64,000 nucleotides of DNA from Nitrosophilus kaiyonis (GTDB taxonomy: Bacteria > Campylobacterota > Campylobacteria > Campylobacterales > Nitratiruptoraceae). Where the stretch lies: NCBI RefSeq assembly GCF_027943725.1, contig NZ_AP025696.1:248001-312000 (forward strand), in the 5' to 3' direction. Below are positions 1-7,441 of this stretch, one piece after another. The notes below the pieces were generated by a model. That model saw only the letters and a program-made list of their open reading frames with translations, ran no database searches and had not been told where the DNA came from. Position 1 is the stretch's first letter. Every line of letters begins with the position of its first letter. Made by a program: the position numbers and the translations under genes.

Positions 1-1
1 C

Positions 2-676
2 TTTCCAACAAAAATTAAGATAAATGCAGATCTTTTAGATATATTTTATGCTTCAAAAGCAAGATTTAAATTATATTTTAAAGATAGATTTGTCTGCTTC
101 TCTCCAGAGAGATTTATAAAAATAGAAAATAACAAAATTTATACATATCCTATGAAAGGAACAATAGATGCAAAACTACCAAATGCCAAAAAAAAGATTT
201 TAAACAATGAAAAAGAGATGGCAGAGCATATAATGGTTGTAGATCTGCTTAGAAATGATCTATCTATGGTTTCAAAAAATGTAAAAGTTAAAAGATTTAG
301 ATATATTGAAAAGATAAAAGCTGGTGAAAAAGAGCTTTTACAAGTTAGTAGTGAAATAGAAGGAGAGCTTCAAAAAAACTGGAGAGAAAATCTTGGGAGT
401 TTACTTAAAAAACTACTGCCTGCTGGAAGTATCAGCGGAACACCAAAAAGAAAAACAGTAGAAATTATAAAAGAGGTTGAAGGATATAAAAGAGGCTTTT
501 TTACAGGAGTTTTTGGCATATATGATGGAGAAAATCTTGATAGTGCTGTTATGATAAGATATATTGAAAAAGATAAAGCTGGATACATTTATAAGAGCGG
601 AGGCGGGATAACAATAGATAGCAATTTAATAGATGAATATAAAGAGATGATAGATAAGGTTTATATACCGATTTAA
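2..676 (+). CDS. pabB: Aminodeoxychorismate synthase component I (PabB), 3' part
   Basis: The gene is cut by the window edge; the reading frame is open from base 2 and no start is visible. PabB works with a glutamine amidotransferase to turn chorismate into 4-amino-4-deoxychorismate, the precursor of p-aminobenzoate and folate, in the cytoplasm. What is seen is the C-terminal chorismate-binding domain with its usual order of motifs: FSPERF, the PMKGT loop, AEHIMVVDLLRNDL, LLPAGSISGTPK, a GFFTGVFG segment and a terminal SGGGI. The SGTPK and RND motifs favour PabB over TrpE. The gene converges on the amyloid locus, with a shared hairpin between them. Confidence 0.9.
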   Translation, partial: FPTKIKINADLLDIFYASKARFKLYFKDRFVCFSPERFIKIENNKIYTYPMKGTIDAKLPNAKKKILNNEKEMAEHIMVVDLLRNDLSMVSKNVKVKRFRYIEKIKAGEKELLQVSSEIEGELQKNWRENLGSLLKKLLPAGSISGTPKRKTVEIIKEVEGYKRGFFTGVFGIYDGENLDSAVMIRYIEKDKAGYIYKSGGGITIDSNLIDEYKEMIDKVYIPI

Positions 677-695
677 CCGGCAAAAGCCGATTAAA
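672..695. terminator. Bidirectional terminator-like hairpin between pabB and the FapF-like gene
   Basis: Ten-base arms (672-681 and 686-695) pair with one mismatch around an AAAA loop. The hairpin overlaps the stop codons of both convergent genes and is bordered by A/T-rich sequence on each side, so it could terminate both transcripts. No long T-run follows it. Confidence 0.55.
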
Positions 696-1773
696 ATCTT
701 ATAGGATATCTCACTTCAAATACAAAATCTGGTGCATCCGAAGTTAGACCCATTCCAAGATTGAAGTTTAATGAACTATTTTCAGATAGTGCCCAACCAG
801 CTGTTAATTTAAATATACCAGAATTTAAGTTTGTATTTGTAACTTTCTTTTTCCCCTCTTCAGCAGTCCAAATATAAGTTGACATTGTCAAATCATCTTG
901 AAATTGAAAGCCAAGAGAAAAATTGTAAGAAACCGCATAAGAAAATCCCATAACTATAGAGATGGTATCGCCAGCATCAACTTTTTCTAACCCATGTTTT
1001 TTAGGTGGGGTAGAAGCATTTTTATCATCATCTATATAATATGTTTTATCAACATTCTCTTTTATATTATATGCATAAGAAATACCACCAAAAACAACAA
1101 CTGGATCTATTGTTTTTGCAAGATTTACACCAAACTTGACTGCATAATAACCGCTTCCTAAAGGGAGATCTTGCATCTCACCATTTTCATCAACATCGAT
1201 ATCAAATGGGCTTTTTCCATTTTTAAATTTAAAACTCAAATTTGTAATAACTGCAGGTCTAGTATCTGTTTCTCTTATTGGCTGATAACTAAGTCCTACA
1301 CTAATATCACCCAGACCAAATTGATCTTGTGTTTTTTCCTCTTCTTCATTACCAGAACCTGTTGTACCAATTTTTGAATATCTATCATGTCTATATATTA
1401 TAGGTACAGATATCTCACCTTGAAGATTATCCAAAAATCCATATCTTAGTGTCATAGTGTCACTAAAAATGTGTCTTCTAATATTTTCTACACCAAATTC
1501 ACCAACTGTTAAAAATACTGGATCAAGTATTGCAAAACTTGCTAGAAAAATCTGATTTGCAGAGTTATATGTCCAAGAGAAGTTATTTTCAAACTCTTTT
1601 TGACCCTTTTTTAATAGTATATAGTCTCTTTCAAACTGGCTTAAAACCTCTTTTGGCTGAGACTCTTTTTTTAATGCCTCTTTTAGCTCTTTTTTAGTTG
1701 GTTCCGAAGCAAATAAAGAACTAGTGAGCAATAAAGATGAAACTAATATAACTGCAAACTTTTTTATCCCCAT
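691..1773 (-). CDS. Putative outer-membrane beta-barrel protein, FapF-like amyloid exporter
   Basis: A 360-aa protein with a signal peptide (about residues 1-23, ending SSLLLTSSLFA), then a charged, probably helical or coiled segment (about 24-58, rich in K/E), then a long run of alternating amphipathic strands (VFGGISYAYNI, SIVMGFSYAVSYNFSLGFQFQDD) that closes with an aromatic C-terminal strand ending RYPIRF, typical of outer-membrane barrels. Helix-then-barrel is the layout of FapF, the pore that exports Fap amyloid subunits in Pseudomonas. The gene lies 62 bp downstream of the C39-like protease gene on the same strand and probably shares its promoter. By sequence alone it could be any MetA-type barrel; the exporter role is inferred from context. 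Confidence 0.65.
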   Translation of the reverse strand: MGIKKFAVILVSSLLLTSSLFASEPTKKELKEALKKESQPKEVLSQFERDYILLKKGQKEFENNFSWTYNSANQIFLASFAILDPVFLTVGEFGVENIRRHIFSDTMTLRYGFLDNLQGEISVPIIYRHDRYSKIGTTGSGNEEEEKTQDQFGLGDISVGLSYQPIRETDTRPAVITNLSFKFKNGKSPFDIDVDENGEMQDLPLGSGYYAVKFGVNLAKTIDPVVVFGGISYAYNIKENVDKTYYIDDDKNASTPPKKHGLEKVDAGDTISIVMGFSYAVSYNFSLGFQFQDDLTMSTYIWTAEEGKKKVTNTNLNSGIFKLTAGWALSENSSLNFNLGMGLTSDAPDFVFEVRYPIRF

Positions 1774-1835
1774 ATAATCTCCCTTAATTAAGATTTTACA
1801 TATTTTAACCTAAATAAAATTTTTTAATTCTTAAA

Positions 1836-2549
1836 TTAAAACTCTTTAGGGGACCTAAACATTTGAATCTGCTGATTTAATAGTAAACTTCTTAATTTTT
1901 CTGAATTGACCATTATTTCATCTTCTTTACTTATTTTAAGTTTATTATCTATTTTTTTACTTTTTGGTTCTATTATAAGTGCAATATTTCTAAACCATAT
2001 TTTTTTAAATTCACTTATTGATACTATAGTATTTCCTAAAGCTGGATCAGCTAAAAAAACTCTACCTTTATATACTCCTCTAAAGACAACAAAATGTTTA
2101 TATTTCCCAAGTACTATTGCTACTATAGCTGGTTTTCCAAGTTCAACAAGGCCCTCAATATCTGTTTTATATCCTAAAACTTTATAACCTTTCGCATTAG
2201 CAAATTTTTTAATATCTAAAAGAGAAAATCCTCTATTTTTTATAATATTTCTCTTATTTCCATATTTAAACAATCCTTCAACTGCTTCTTTTTCACTTAT
2301 TGGATCATTTAGGTAAAAATTAAAAAGTGTAGCGCAAGTGGCAGAACCGCAGCTAAAATCAAATTTCTGTTTTATAACATTTTTTGATTTTATCTCATCT
2401 TGAGATTTAACTTTTGGCCTTATCATTATTGAGCCAAAACCTGTATTTATGTAAACTGGTACTGTTGCATGTTTAAGTTTTTTATTTTCTGCATTTCCTA
2501 TGTTTATAATGAAAAAGAGTATTATAATAGCCTTTAAAAATTCTCTCAT
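1836..2549 (-). CDS. C39-like cysteine protease, FapD-like
   Basis: A 237-aa protein with an N-terminal signal or anchor segment (IIILFFIINIGNA) and a peptidase-C39-like domain. The motif KQKFDFSCGSATCATLF carries the likely catalytic Cys67; KHFVVFRG gives His152 and FLADPALG gives Asp168, the usual C39 triad order. In Fap systems FapD is such a protease and is needed for fibre secretion. The start at 2549 is chosen because AAGGTGG lies just upstream; an in-frame GTG at 2558 overlaps that ribosome binding site. It has its own promoter (2574-2606) and is followed by the barrel gene. Processing of the nearby amyloid subunits is inferred. Confidence 0.72.
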   Translation of the reverse strand: MREFLKAIIILFFIINIGNAENKKLKHATVPVYINTGFGSIMIRPKVKSQDEIKSKNVIKQKFDFSCGSATCATLFNFYLNDPISEKEAVEGLFKYGNKRNIIKNRGFSLLDIKKFANAKGYKVLGYKTDIEGLVELGKPAIVAIVLGKYKHFVVFRGVYKGRVFLADPALGNTIVSISEFKKIWFRNIALIIEPKSKKIDNKLKISKEDEIMVNSEKLRSLLLNQQIQMFRSPKEF

Positions 2550-2573
2550 AATGGCCACCTTTTATTTTTTTAT

Positions 2574-2606
2574 ATTATATACATAAAAAATGCAGAAATA
2601 TTGCAG
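2574..2606 (-). promoter_or_regulatory. Promoter and heptamer operator of the C39 protease-barrel unit
   Basis: Read on the minus strand: CTGCAAT (2600-2606), 4 bp, CTGCATT (2589-2595), 9 bp, then a perfect -10 hexamer TATAAT (2574-2579), with the start codon about 25 bp further on. Two direct heptamers with an 11-bp period in place of a -35 box are typical of OmpR/PhoB-type activator sites. The same layout occurs upstream of both large amyloid genes and the diguanylate cyclase gene. Confidence 0.7.
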
Positions 2607-2622
2607 AAGATAGGACTTCTGC
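2603..2622 (-). terminator. Hairpin terminator after minor amyloid gene, copy 1
   Basis: A perfect 7-bp stem (GCAGAAG / CTTCTGC) with a 6-base loop lies just after the stop codon of the 130-aa gene; downstream sequence on the minus strand is AT-rich. Its distal arm shares bases with the operator of the next transcription unit (2600-2606). Confidence 0.6.
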
Positions 2623-2626
2623 TTTA

Positions 2627-3019
2627 TCATTTAACTGCAGCATTTAGTATATTATTTACATTTATGCCGCCACCTAAATGTGAATTTAATACTATAACTA
2701 TATTTATAGGAACATTCACTGCAGAATTGACAGCATTTACTGGTACAAATGCATTTTGTTGTGCATTCCCGCTTATCATTAGCGAATCTAGCATATTAAA
2801 ATGTCTTGCATTTATCTGTACAAAATCTGTACTTACTCCACCATTACTACTTGGCAAAGAAGCACTATTTATAGCACTATCTATTGTTTGAAAATTCATA
2901 ACAAAACCTTGAGCTGAAATACTCTCTAGCTCATTATCATTTGCCAACTCTATACTGCCAGCATTTGCACCTATTATACATATTGCTGCAGTTATTATGG
3001 AGGCTATTAGCTTTCTCAT
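2627..3019 (-). CDS. Minor amyloid-like secreted protein, copy 1
   Basis: A 130-aa protein with a signal peptide (about residues 1-20, ending ICIIGANA). The mature N-terminus carries NDNELESISAQGF, closely matching SDDALGGVSAQGF in the large amyloid protein, and a later stretch (SGNAQQNAFVPVNAVNSAVN) resembles one of that protein's repeat cores. This suggests a co-secreted minor subunit or nucleator comparable to FapB or FapE, by inference from context. It has no cysteine in the mature part. It differs from copy 2 by one residue (Ile for Val in the SAQGF motif) and has a TGA rather than TAA stop. Its ribosome binding site (AAAGGT) is weaker than that of copy 2. Confidence 0.7.
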   Translation of the reverse strand: MRKLIASIITAAICIIGANAGSIELANDNELESISAQGFVMNFQTIDSAINSASLPSSNGGVSTDFVQINARHFNMLDSLMISGNAQQNAFVPVNAVNSAVNVPINIVIVLNSHLGGGINVNNILNAAVK

Positions 3020-3028
3020 GTCATACCT

Positions 3029-3367
3029 TTATTTTTTTGAAGATTTAACAACATCTCCACAAACTTGATATAAAATCACACCTTTTTCATAATTGCCCCA
3101 TTTAAATCTAATATTTATATATCCGTCAGCTTTTTTAGAATAAACTTTTCTAACTTTTTGAATAGAAGCAGTTAAGGCTCTGTTTAAAACTTTCATAACA
3201 TCTTTTTTATTTTTGATTTTGATCAAATATCCATAACATATATTATCTATTACTTTATAGGATGTAAATCCACCATTACCAAATGAAACAGCAAAATATT
3301 TAGTAGATGCATTAATACTACCTGTTAAAATAGCTAAAAATAAAATTAGTTTTAGAAATCTGAGCAT
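3029..3367 (-). CDS. Secreted 112-aa protein of unknown function in the amyloid locus
   Basis: The protein has a signal peptide (about residues 1-20, ending TGSINA) and a compact mature part with two cysteines (NICYGY and YQVCGDVV) that could form a disulfide. The segment KADGYINIRFKWG loosely resembles the GADAVVNVRF core of YbjQ/RcsF-like folds, but this is too weak to assign a family. It lies between the large and minor amyloid genes of copy 1 only; copy 2 lacks it. It could be an amyloid chaperone, a minor fibre component or an unrelated insertion. Confidence 0.65.
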   Translation of the reverse strand: MLRFLKLILFLAILTGSINASTKYFAVSFGNGGFTSYKVIDNICYGYLIKIKNKKDVMKVLNRALTASIQKVRKVYSKKADGYINIRFKWGNYEKGVILYQVCGDVVKSSKK

Positions 3368-3384
3368 ATTTATCTCCTTATAAA

Positions 3385-3405
3385 GCCAAGGGGAGTCCCC
3401 TTAGC
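3385..3405 (-). other. Intercistronic hairpin after large amyloid gene, copy 1
   Basis: Arms 3385-3393 and 3397-3405 form a 9-bp stem (one G-U pair) with a 3-base loop, directly after the stop codon and before the next gene's ribosome binding site. No T-run follows, so partial termination or protection of the mRNA 3' end is more likely than full termination. That would favour large-subunit over minor-subunit output. Confidence 0.6.
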
Positions 3406-3407
3406 TA

Positions 3408-5027
3408 TTAATAGTTAACTGCAGTTTGGATATTTGTTTGAGTCAATGTTCCGCTATATCCATTTACTAATCCCATAACATTTTGACCAACATTAACTGC
3501 AGATCCAGCCGCATTTGTTAGAGCCATTCCCATTGCATTTGCTTGTGCATTATCATTTAGTTGAACAGAACCATTATTTGCATGAACTTCGCCATAATTT
3601 AGATCAAACAAGATATCTGTATCAACATTTATCTCAAGTCCAAGTTGTCCATTTATGCTTCCATCTTCTGCATATTGATTATTTACTTGAGTAACATCAC
3701 CACCACTGCTATCGATAATGCCTGCAACATTTTGTCCAACGTTAACTGCACTTGAAGCACTGTTTGTTACAGCCATTCCTCTAACAAACATTTGTGCAGC
3801 ATCATTTAATTGAACAGATCCGTTATTCATATTTTGTCTATCAATATCAATGCTTATACCTGGGTCATCAACATCAAGGTCAACTTGTAATCCACCTTGA
3901 CCGTTAACTCCATAATTTACAGCTTCTTGATGATTTTTTTGAGTTATATCATTTGGAATAGCTTGAGTTGTAGAATCAACTACTCCAACAACATTTTGTC
4001 CAACATTTGCCGCACTGCTTGCTGCATTTGTTATTGCCATTCCAGCTGCATTAAATTGAGCATTATCATTTAATTGAGTAGAACCATTATTGATATTTTG
4101 TCTATCTAAATCAACATTGAAAGCATATACTTGTACATCAACATCGCCTTGAGCAGCTAATTGAGCATTAATTCCATTGTTTTCAGCATATTGTCTGTTT
4201 CTTTGTTCTATATCATCTACGCTGCTATCAACAACACCAAGAACATTTTGACCAACATTAGCAGCACTTGAAGCGCTATTTGTAAGAGCCATTCCTCTTG
4301 CAAATGCTTGTGCATTGTCATTTAATTGAACTGATCCATTATTTATATTTTGTCTATCAAAATCATAACTTCCCCACCACCATGTATCTATATTTACATC
4401 TACATCAGCTTGAAGAGCAAGTTGACCATTTACTCCATCTTGAACAGCAGTTTGAGAATTTACTTGTGTTACATCATGAGTATCCATAACATCAGTGCTA
4501 TTAACTAATCCAGCAACATTTTGTCCAACATTTGCCGCACTGCTTGCTGCATTTGTTACAGCCATTCCAGCAACACTCTCTTGTGCATTGTCATTTAACT
4601 GAGCTGATCCGTTATTGATATTTTGTACATCAGCTAAAATACCAAACCATAAGCTGTAATCAACATCAAGCTGTCCAGCTAATTGACCGCTTGCCTCAGA
4701 ATTTTCAGCATTTTGTCTGTTAGTCTGGCTTATTTCACCCCAACTAAAAGTATCTGTAACACCTGCAACATTTTGTCCAACGTTAACTGCACTTGAAGCA
4801 CTGTTTGTTACAGCCATTCCAGCTGCACCAATTTGAGCATTATCGTTTAATTGAACTGAGTCATTATTTATATTTTGTTCACTTCCACCAGCTACTTGAG
4901 CAGCAACTTGAAAACCTTGAGCACTAACTCCACCTAATGCATCATCGCTTAATACTTCCGCCATTACCATTGGTGAAGATACCATTCCAGCTAATAATGC
5001 AGCCGCTAAAATCTTTCTTCCTCTCAT
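3408..5027 (-). CDS. Repeat-rich secreted amyloid-like protein (FapC-like), copy 1
   Basis: A 539-aa protein starting at 5027, where GGAGG precedes the ATG; the frame is open 13 codons further upstream but without a good site. The signal peptide ends SSPMVMA, followed by EVLSDDALGGVSAQGF. The rest is six imperfect repeats of about 85 aa. Each opens with a core like QNINNGSVQLNDNAQ, continues GMAxTNAASSAxNVGQNV, then a second core (ITQxNxQxA...NGQL) and an acidic linker. There is no cysteine; Asn, Gln, Ala, Ser and Val dominate. This Q/N-rich repeat-linker layout is that of functional amyloids such as FapC. With a C39 protease and a barrel exporter next door, secretion and fibre formation in the matrix are likely. 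Confidence 0.78.
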   Translation of the reverse strand: MRGRKILAAALLAGMVSSPMVMAEVLSDDALGGVSAQGFQVAAQVAGGSEQNINNDSVQLNDNAQIGAAGMAVTNSASSAVNVGQNVAGVTDTFSWGEISQTNRQNAENSEASGQLAGQLDVDYSLWFGILADVQNINNGSAQLNDNAQESVAGMAVTNAASSAANVGQNVAGLVNSTDVMDTHDVTQVNSQTAVQDGVNGQLALQADVDVNIDTWWWGSYDFDRQNINNGSVQLNDNAQAFARGMALTNSASSAANVGQNVLGVVDSSVDDIEQRNRQYAENNGINAQLAAQGDVDVQVYAFNVDLDRQNINNGSTQLNDNAQFNAAGMAITNAASSAANVGQNVVGVVDSTTQAIPNDITQKNHQEAVNYGVNGQGGLQVDLDVDDPGISIDIDRQNMNNGSVQLNDAAQMFVRGMAVTNSASSAVNVGQNVAGIIDSSGGDVTQVNNQYAEDGSINGQLGLEINVDTDILFDLNYGEVHANNGSVQLNDNAQANAMGMALTNAAGSAVNVGQNVMGLVNGYSGTLTQTNIQTAVNY

Positions 5028-5072
5028 CTCATCCTCCTTCTGTTTTTTAGGTCTTTCAACCCTCACATTGAA

Positions 5073-5105
5073 ATTATTGCAAAGAAGATTGCAGATAAAT
5101 TGCAG
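5073..5105 (-). promoter_or_regulatory. Promoter and heptamer operator of amyloid copy 1
   Basis: Minus strand: CTGCAAT (5099-5105), 4 bp, CTGCAAT (5088-5094), 9 bp, then AATAAT as -10 (5073-5078). A third, near-matching TTGCAAT overlaps the -10. The stretch is identical to 7324-7356, so each amyloid copy carries its own promoter. Confidence 0.7.
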
Positions 5106-5202
5106 TTTATAAATTAATTTAAATAATGGAAGTAAGAATAGAAATAAGTATTTTGATATTAAATTTTAAGAATTTTAAAATGAAGTTAAATGAAGATATA
5201 AA

Positions 5203-5222
5203 GCAGAAGATAGGACTTCTGC
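5203..5222 (-). terminator. Hairpin terminator after minor amyloid gene, copy 2
   Basis: The same 7-bp stem and 6-base loop as at 2603-2622, just after the TAA of the second 130-aa gene. On the minus strand a T-rich stretch (TTTATATCTTC) follows. It separates this unit from the promoter of copy 1. Confidence 0.6.
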
Positions 5223-5226
5223 TTTA

Positions 5227-5619
5227 TTATTTAACTGCAGCATTTAGTATATTGTTTACATTTATGCCGCCACCTAAATGTGAATTTAATACTATAACTA
5301 TATTTATAGGAACATTCACTGCAGAATTGACAGCATTTACTGGTACAAATGCATTTTGTTGTGCATTCCCGCTTATCATTAGCGAATCTAGCATATTAAA
5401 ATGTCTTGCATTTATCTGTACAAAATCTGTACTTACTCCACCATTACTACTTGGCAAAGAAGCACTATTTATAGCACTATCTATTGTTTGAAAATTCATA
5501 ACAAAACCTTGAGCTGAAACACTCTCTAGCTCATTATCATTTGCCAATTCTATACTGCCAGCATTTGCACCTATTATACATATTGCTGCAGTTATTATGG
5601 AGGCTATTAGCTTTCTCAT
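5227..5619 (-). CDS. Minor amyloid-like secreted protein, copy 2
   Basis: A 130-aa protein identical to copy 1 except for Val in the mature N-terminal motif (ESVSAQGF). The start at 5619 follows AGGAGG at a normal distance; the frame extends 7 codons further upstream, but those codons overlap the ribosome binding site. It has a signal peptide and the amyloid-like stretch SGNAQQNAFVPVNAVNSAVN. It sits directly downstream of the large amyloid gene copy 2, in the order of a major and a minor fibre subunit, with a hairpin between. The subunit role is inferred from the shared N-terminal motif and the location. Confidence 0.7.
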   Translation of the reverse strand: MRKLIASIITAAICIIGANAGSIELANDNELESVSAQGFVMNFQTIDSAINSASLPSSNGGVSTDFVQINARHFNMLDSLMISGNAQQNAFVPVNAVNSAVNVPINIVIVLNSHLGGGINVNNILNAAVK

Positions 5620-5635
5620 GTTTTCCCTCCTTTGA

Positions 5636-5656
5636 GCCAAGGGGAGTCCCCTTAGC
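5636..5656 (-). other. Intercistronic hairpin after large amyloid gene, copy 2
   Basis: Same hairpin as 3385-3405 (9-bp stem, 3-base loop), here placed only a few bases before the AGGAGG of the minor amyloid gene. It may set the ratio of major to minor subunit. Confidence 0.6.
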
Positions 5657-5658
5657 TA

Positions 5659-7278
5659 TTAATAGTTAACTGCAGTTTGGATATTTGTTTGAGTCAATGT
5701 TCCGCTATATCCATTTACTAATCCCATAACATTTTGACCAACATTAACTGCAGATCCAGCCGCATTTGTTAGAGCCATTCCCATTGCATTTGCTTGTGCA
5801 TTATCATTTAGTTGAACAGAACCATTATTTGCATGAACTTCGCCATAATTTAGATCAAACAAGATATCTGTATCAACATTTATCTCAAGTCCAAGTTGTC
5901 CATTTATGCTTCCATCTTCTGCATATTGATTATTTACTTGAGTAACATCACCACCACTGCTATCGATAATGCCTGCAACATTTTGTCCAACGTTAACTGC
6001 ACTTGAAGCACTGTTTGTTACAGCCATTCCTCTAACAAACATTTGTGCAGCATCATTTAATTGAACAGATCCGTTATTCATATTTTGTCTATCAATATCA
6101 ATGCTTATACCTGGGTCATCAACATCAAGGTCAACTTGTAATCCACCTTGACCGTTAACTCCATAATTTACAGCTTCTTGATGATTTTTTTGAGTTATAT
6201 CATTTGGAATAGCTTGAGTTGTAGAATCAACTACTCCAACAACATTTTGTCCAACATTTGCCGCACTGCTTGCTGCATTTGTTATTGCCATTCCAGCTGC
6301 ATTAAATTGAGCATTATCATTTAATTGAGTAGAACCATTATTGATATTTTGTCTATCTAAATCAACATTGAAAGCATATACTTGTACATCAACATCGCCT
6401 TGAGCAGCTAATTGAGCATTAATTCCATTGTTTTCAGCATATTGTCTGTTTCTTTGTTCTATATCATCTACGCTGCTATCAACAACACCAAGAACATTTT
6501 GACCAACATTAGCAGCACTTGAAGCGCTATTTGTAAGAGCCATTCCTCTTGCAAATGCTTGTGCATTGTCATTTAATTGAACTGATCCATTATTTATATT
6601 TTGTCTATCAAAATCATAACTTCCCCACCACCATGTATCTATATTTACATCTACATCAGCTTGAAGAGCAAGTTGACCATTTACTCCATCTTGAACAGCA
6701 GTTTGAGAATTTACTTGTGTTACATCATGAGTATCCATAACATCAGTGCTATTAACTAATCCAGCAACATTTTGTCCAACATTTGCCGCACTGCTTGCTG
6801 CATTTGTTACAGCCATTCCAGCAACACTCTCTTGTGCATTGTCATTTAACTGAGCTGATCCGTTATTGATATTTTGTACATCAGCTAAAATACCAAACCA
6901 TAAGCTGTAATCAACATCAAGCTGTCCAGCTAATTGACCGCTTGCCTCAGAATTTTCAGCATTTTGTCTGTTAGTCTGGCTTATTTCACCCCAACTAAAA
7001 GTATCTGTAACACCTGCAACATTTTGTCCAACGTTAACTGCACTTGAAGCACTGTTTGTTACAGCCATTCCAGCTGCACCAATTTGAGCATTATCGTTTA
7101 ATTGAACTGAGTCATTATTTATATTTTGTTCACTTCCACCAGCTACTTGAGCAGCAACTTGAAAACCTTGAGCACTAACTCCACCTAATGCATCATCGCT
7201 TAATACTTCCGCCATTACCATTGGTGAAGATACCATTCCAGCTAATAATGCAGCCGCTAAAATCTTTCTTCCTCTCAT
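5659..7278 (-). CDS. Repeat-rich secreted amyloid-like protein (FapC-like), copy 2
   Basis: Residue-for-residue the same 539-aa protein as the one at 3408-5027: signal peptide ending PMVMA, the SAQGF N-terminal motif and six Asn/Gln-rich repeats of about 85 aa with aspartate-rich linkers (for example LDVDYSLWFG and ADVDVNIDTWWW). The start at 7278 follows GGAGG. It has its own promoter (7324-7356) divergent from the diguanylate cyclase gene, and is followed by a hairpin and the minor subunit gene. Two identical genes may double the dose of a structural protein; identity at DNA level points to very recent duplication or gene conversion. Confidence 0.78.
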   Translation of the reverse strand: MRGRKILAAALLAGMVSSPMVMAEVLSDDALGGVSAQGFQVAAQVAGGSEQNINNDSVQLNDNAQIGAAGMAVTNSASSAVNVGQNVAGVTDTFSWGEISQTNRQNAENSEASGQLAGQLDVDYSLWFGILADVQNINNGSAQLNDNAQESVAGMAVTNAASSAANVGQNVAGLVNSTDVMDTHDVTQVNSQTAVQDGVNGQLALQADVDVNIDTWWWGSYDFDRQNINNGSVQLNDNAQAFARGMALTNSASSAANVGQNVLGVVDSSVDDIEQRNRQYAENNGINAQLAAQGDVDVQVYAFNVDLDRQNINNGSTQLNDNAQFNAAGMAITNAASSAANVGQNVVGVVDSTTQAIPNDITQKNHQEAVNYGVNGQGGLQVDLDVDDPGISIDIDRQNMNNGSVQLNDAAQMFVRGMAVTNSASSAVNVGQNVAGIIDSSGGDVTQVNNQYAEDGSINGQLGLEINVDTDILFDLNYGEVHANNGSVQLNDNAQANAMGMALTNAAGSAVNVGQNVMGLVNGYSGTLTQTNIQTAVNY

Positions 7279-7323
7279 CTCATCCTCCTTCTGTTTTTTA
7301 GGTCTTTCAACCCTCACATTGAA

Positions 7324-7356
7324 ATTATTGCAAAGAAGATTGCAGATAAATTGCAG
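7324..7356 (-). promoter_or_regulatory. Promoter and heptamer operator of amyloid copy 2
   Basis: Minus strand: CTGCAAT (7350-7356), 4 bp, CTGCAAT (7339-7345), 9 bp, then AATAAT as -10 (7324-7329), about 45 bp before the start codon. A third TTGCAAT (7327-7333) overlaps the -10. The heptamer pair is an exact inverted match to the pair at 7442-7459 that serves the divergent cyclase gene. Confidence 0.7.
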
Positions 7357-7441
7357 AAATATATATTTTTCAAATTAATTTTTAAAAATTATTTTTTTTG
7401 TAAAAAATATATTATTTATTTTAATGTATATACAAAATTTT

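Larger units (their letters stand above)
2603..5105 (-). repeat. Tandem duplication, copy 1 (contains the extra 112-aa gene)
   Basis: This block repeats at 5203-7356. Bases 3384-5105 look identical to 5635-7356 (1722 bp: promoter, large amyloid gene, downstream hairpin). Bases 2603-3019 match 5203-5619 with four differences by eye (terminator and minor amyloid gene). Between these two parts copy 1 has about 350 bp more, holding the 112-aa gene. Confidence 0.93.
5203..7356 (-). repeat. Tandem duplication, copy 2 (without the 112-aa gene)
   Basis: Second copy of the amyloid block. Bases 5635-7356 equal 3384-5105, and 5203-5619 match 2603-3019 with four differences. The 15 bp joining them (5620-5634) replace the 112-aa gene of copy 1 and supply a strong AGGAGG site for the minor amyloid gene. 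Confidence 0.93.

Noticed and set aside
2601-2891. Open frame antisense to the minor amyloid gene (and its twin at 5126-5491)
   Set aside because: It is a shadow: the minus-strand gene has signal peptide, ribosome binding site and terminator, while the plus-strand frame has none.
4298-4489. 63-codon open frames antisense to the large amyloid genes (also 6549-6740)
   Set aside because: Caused by repeat composition of the amyloid genes; no ribosome binding site and low-complexity His/Leu product.
3408-7317. Repeat arrays as a CRISPR or as phase-variable DNA
   Set aside because: The repeats are protein repeats of about 255 bp with diverged DNA; there are no short identical spacers or mono/dinucleotide tracts of switching type.
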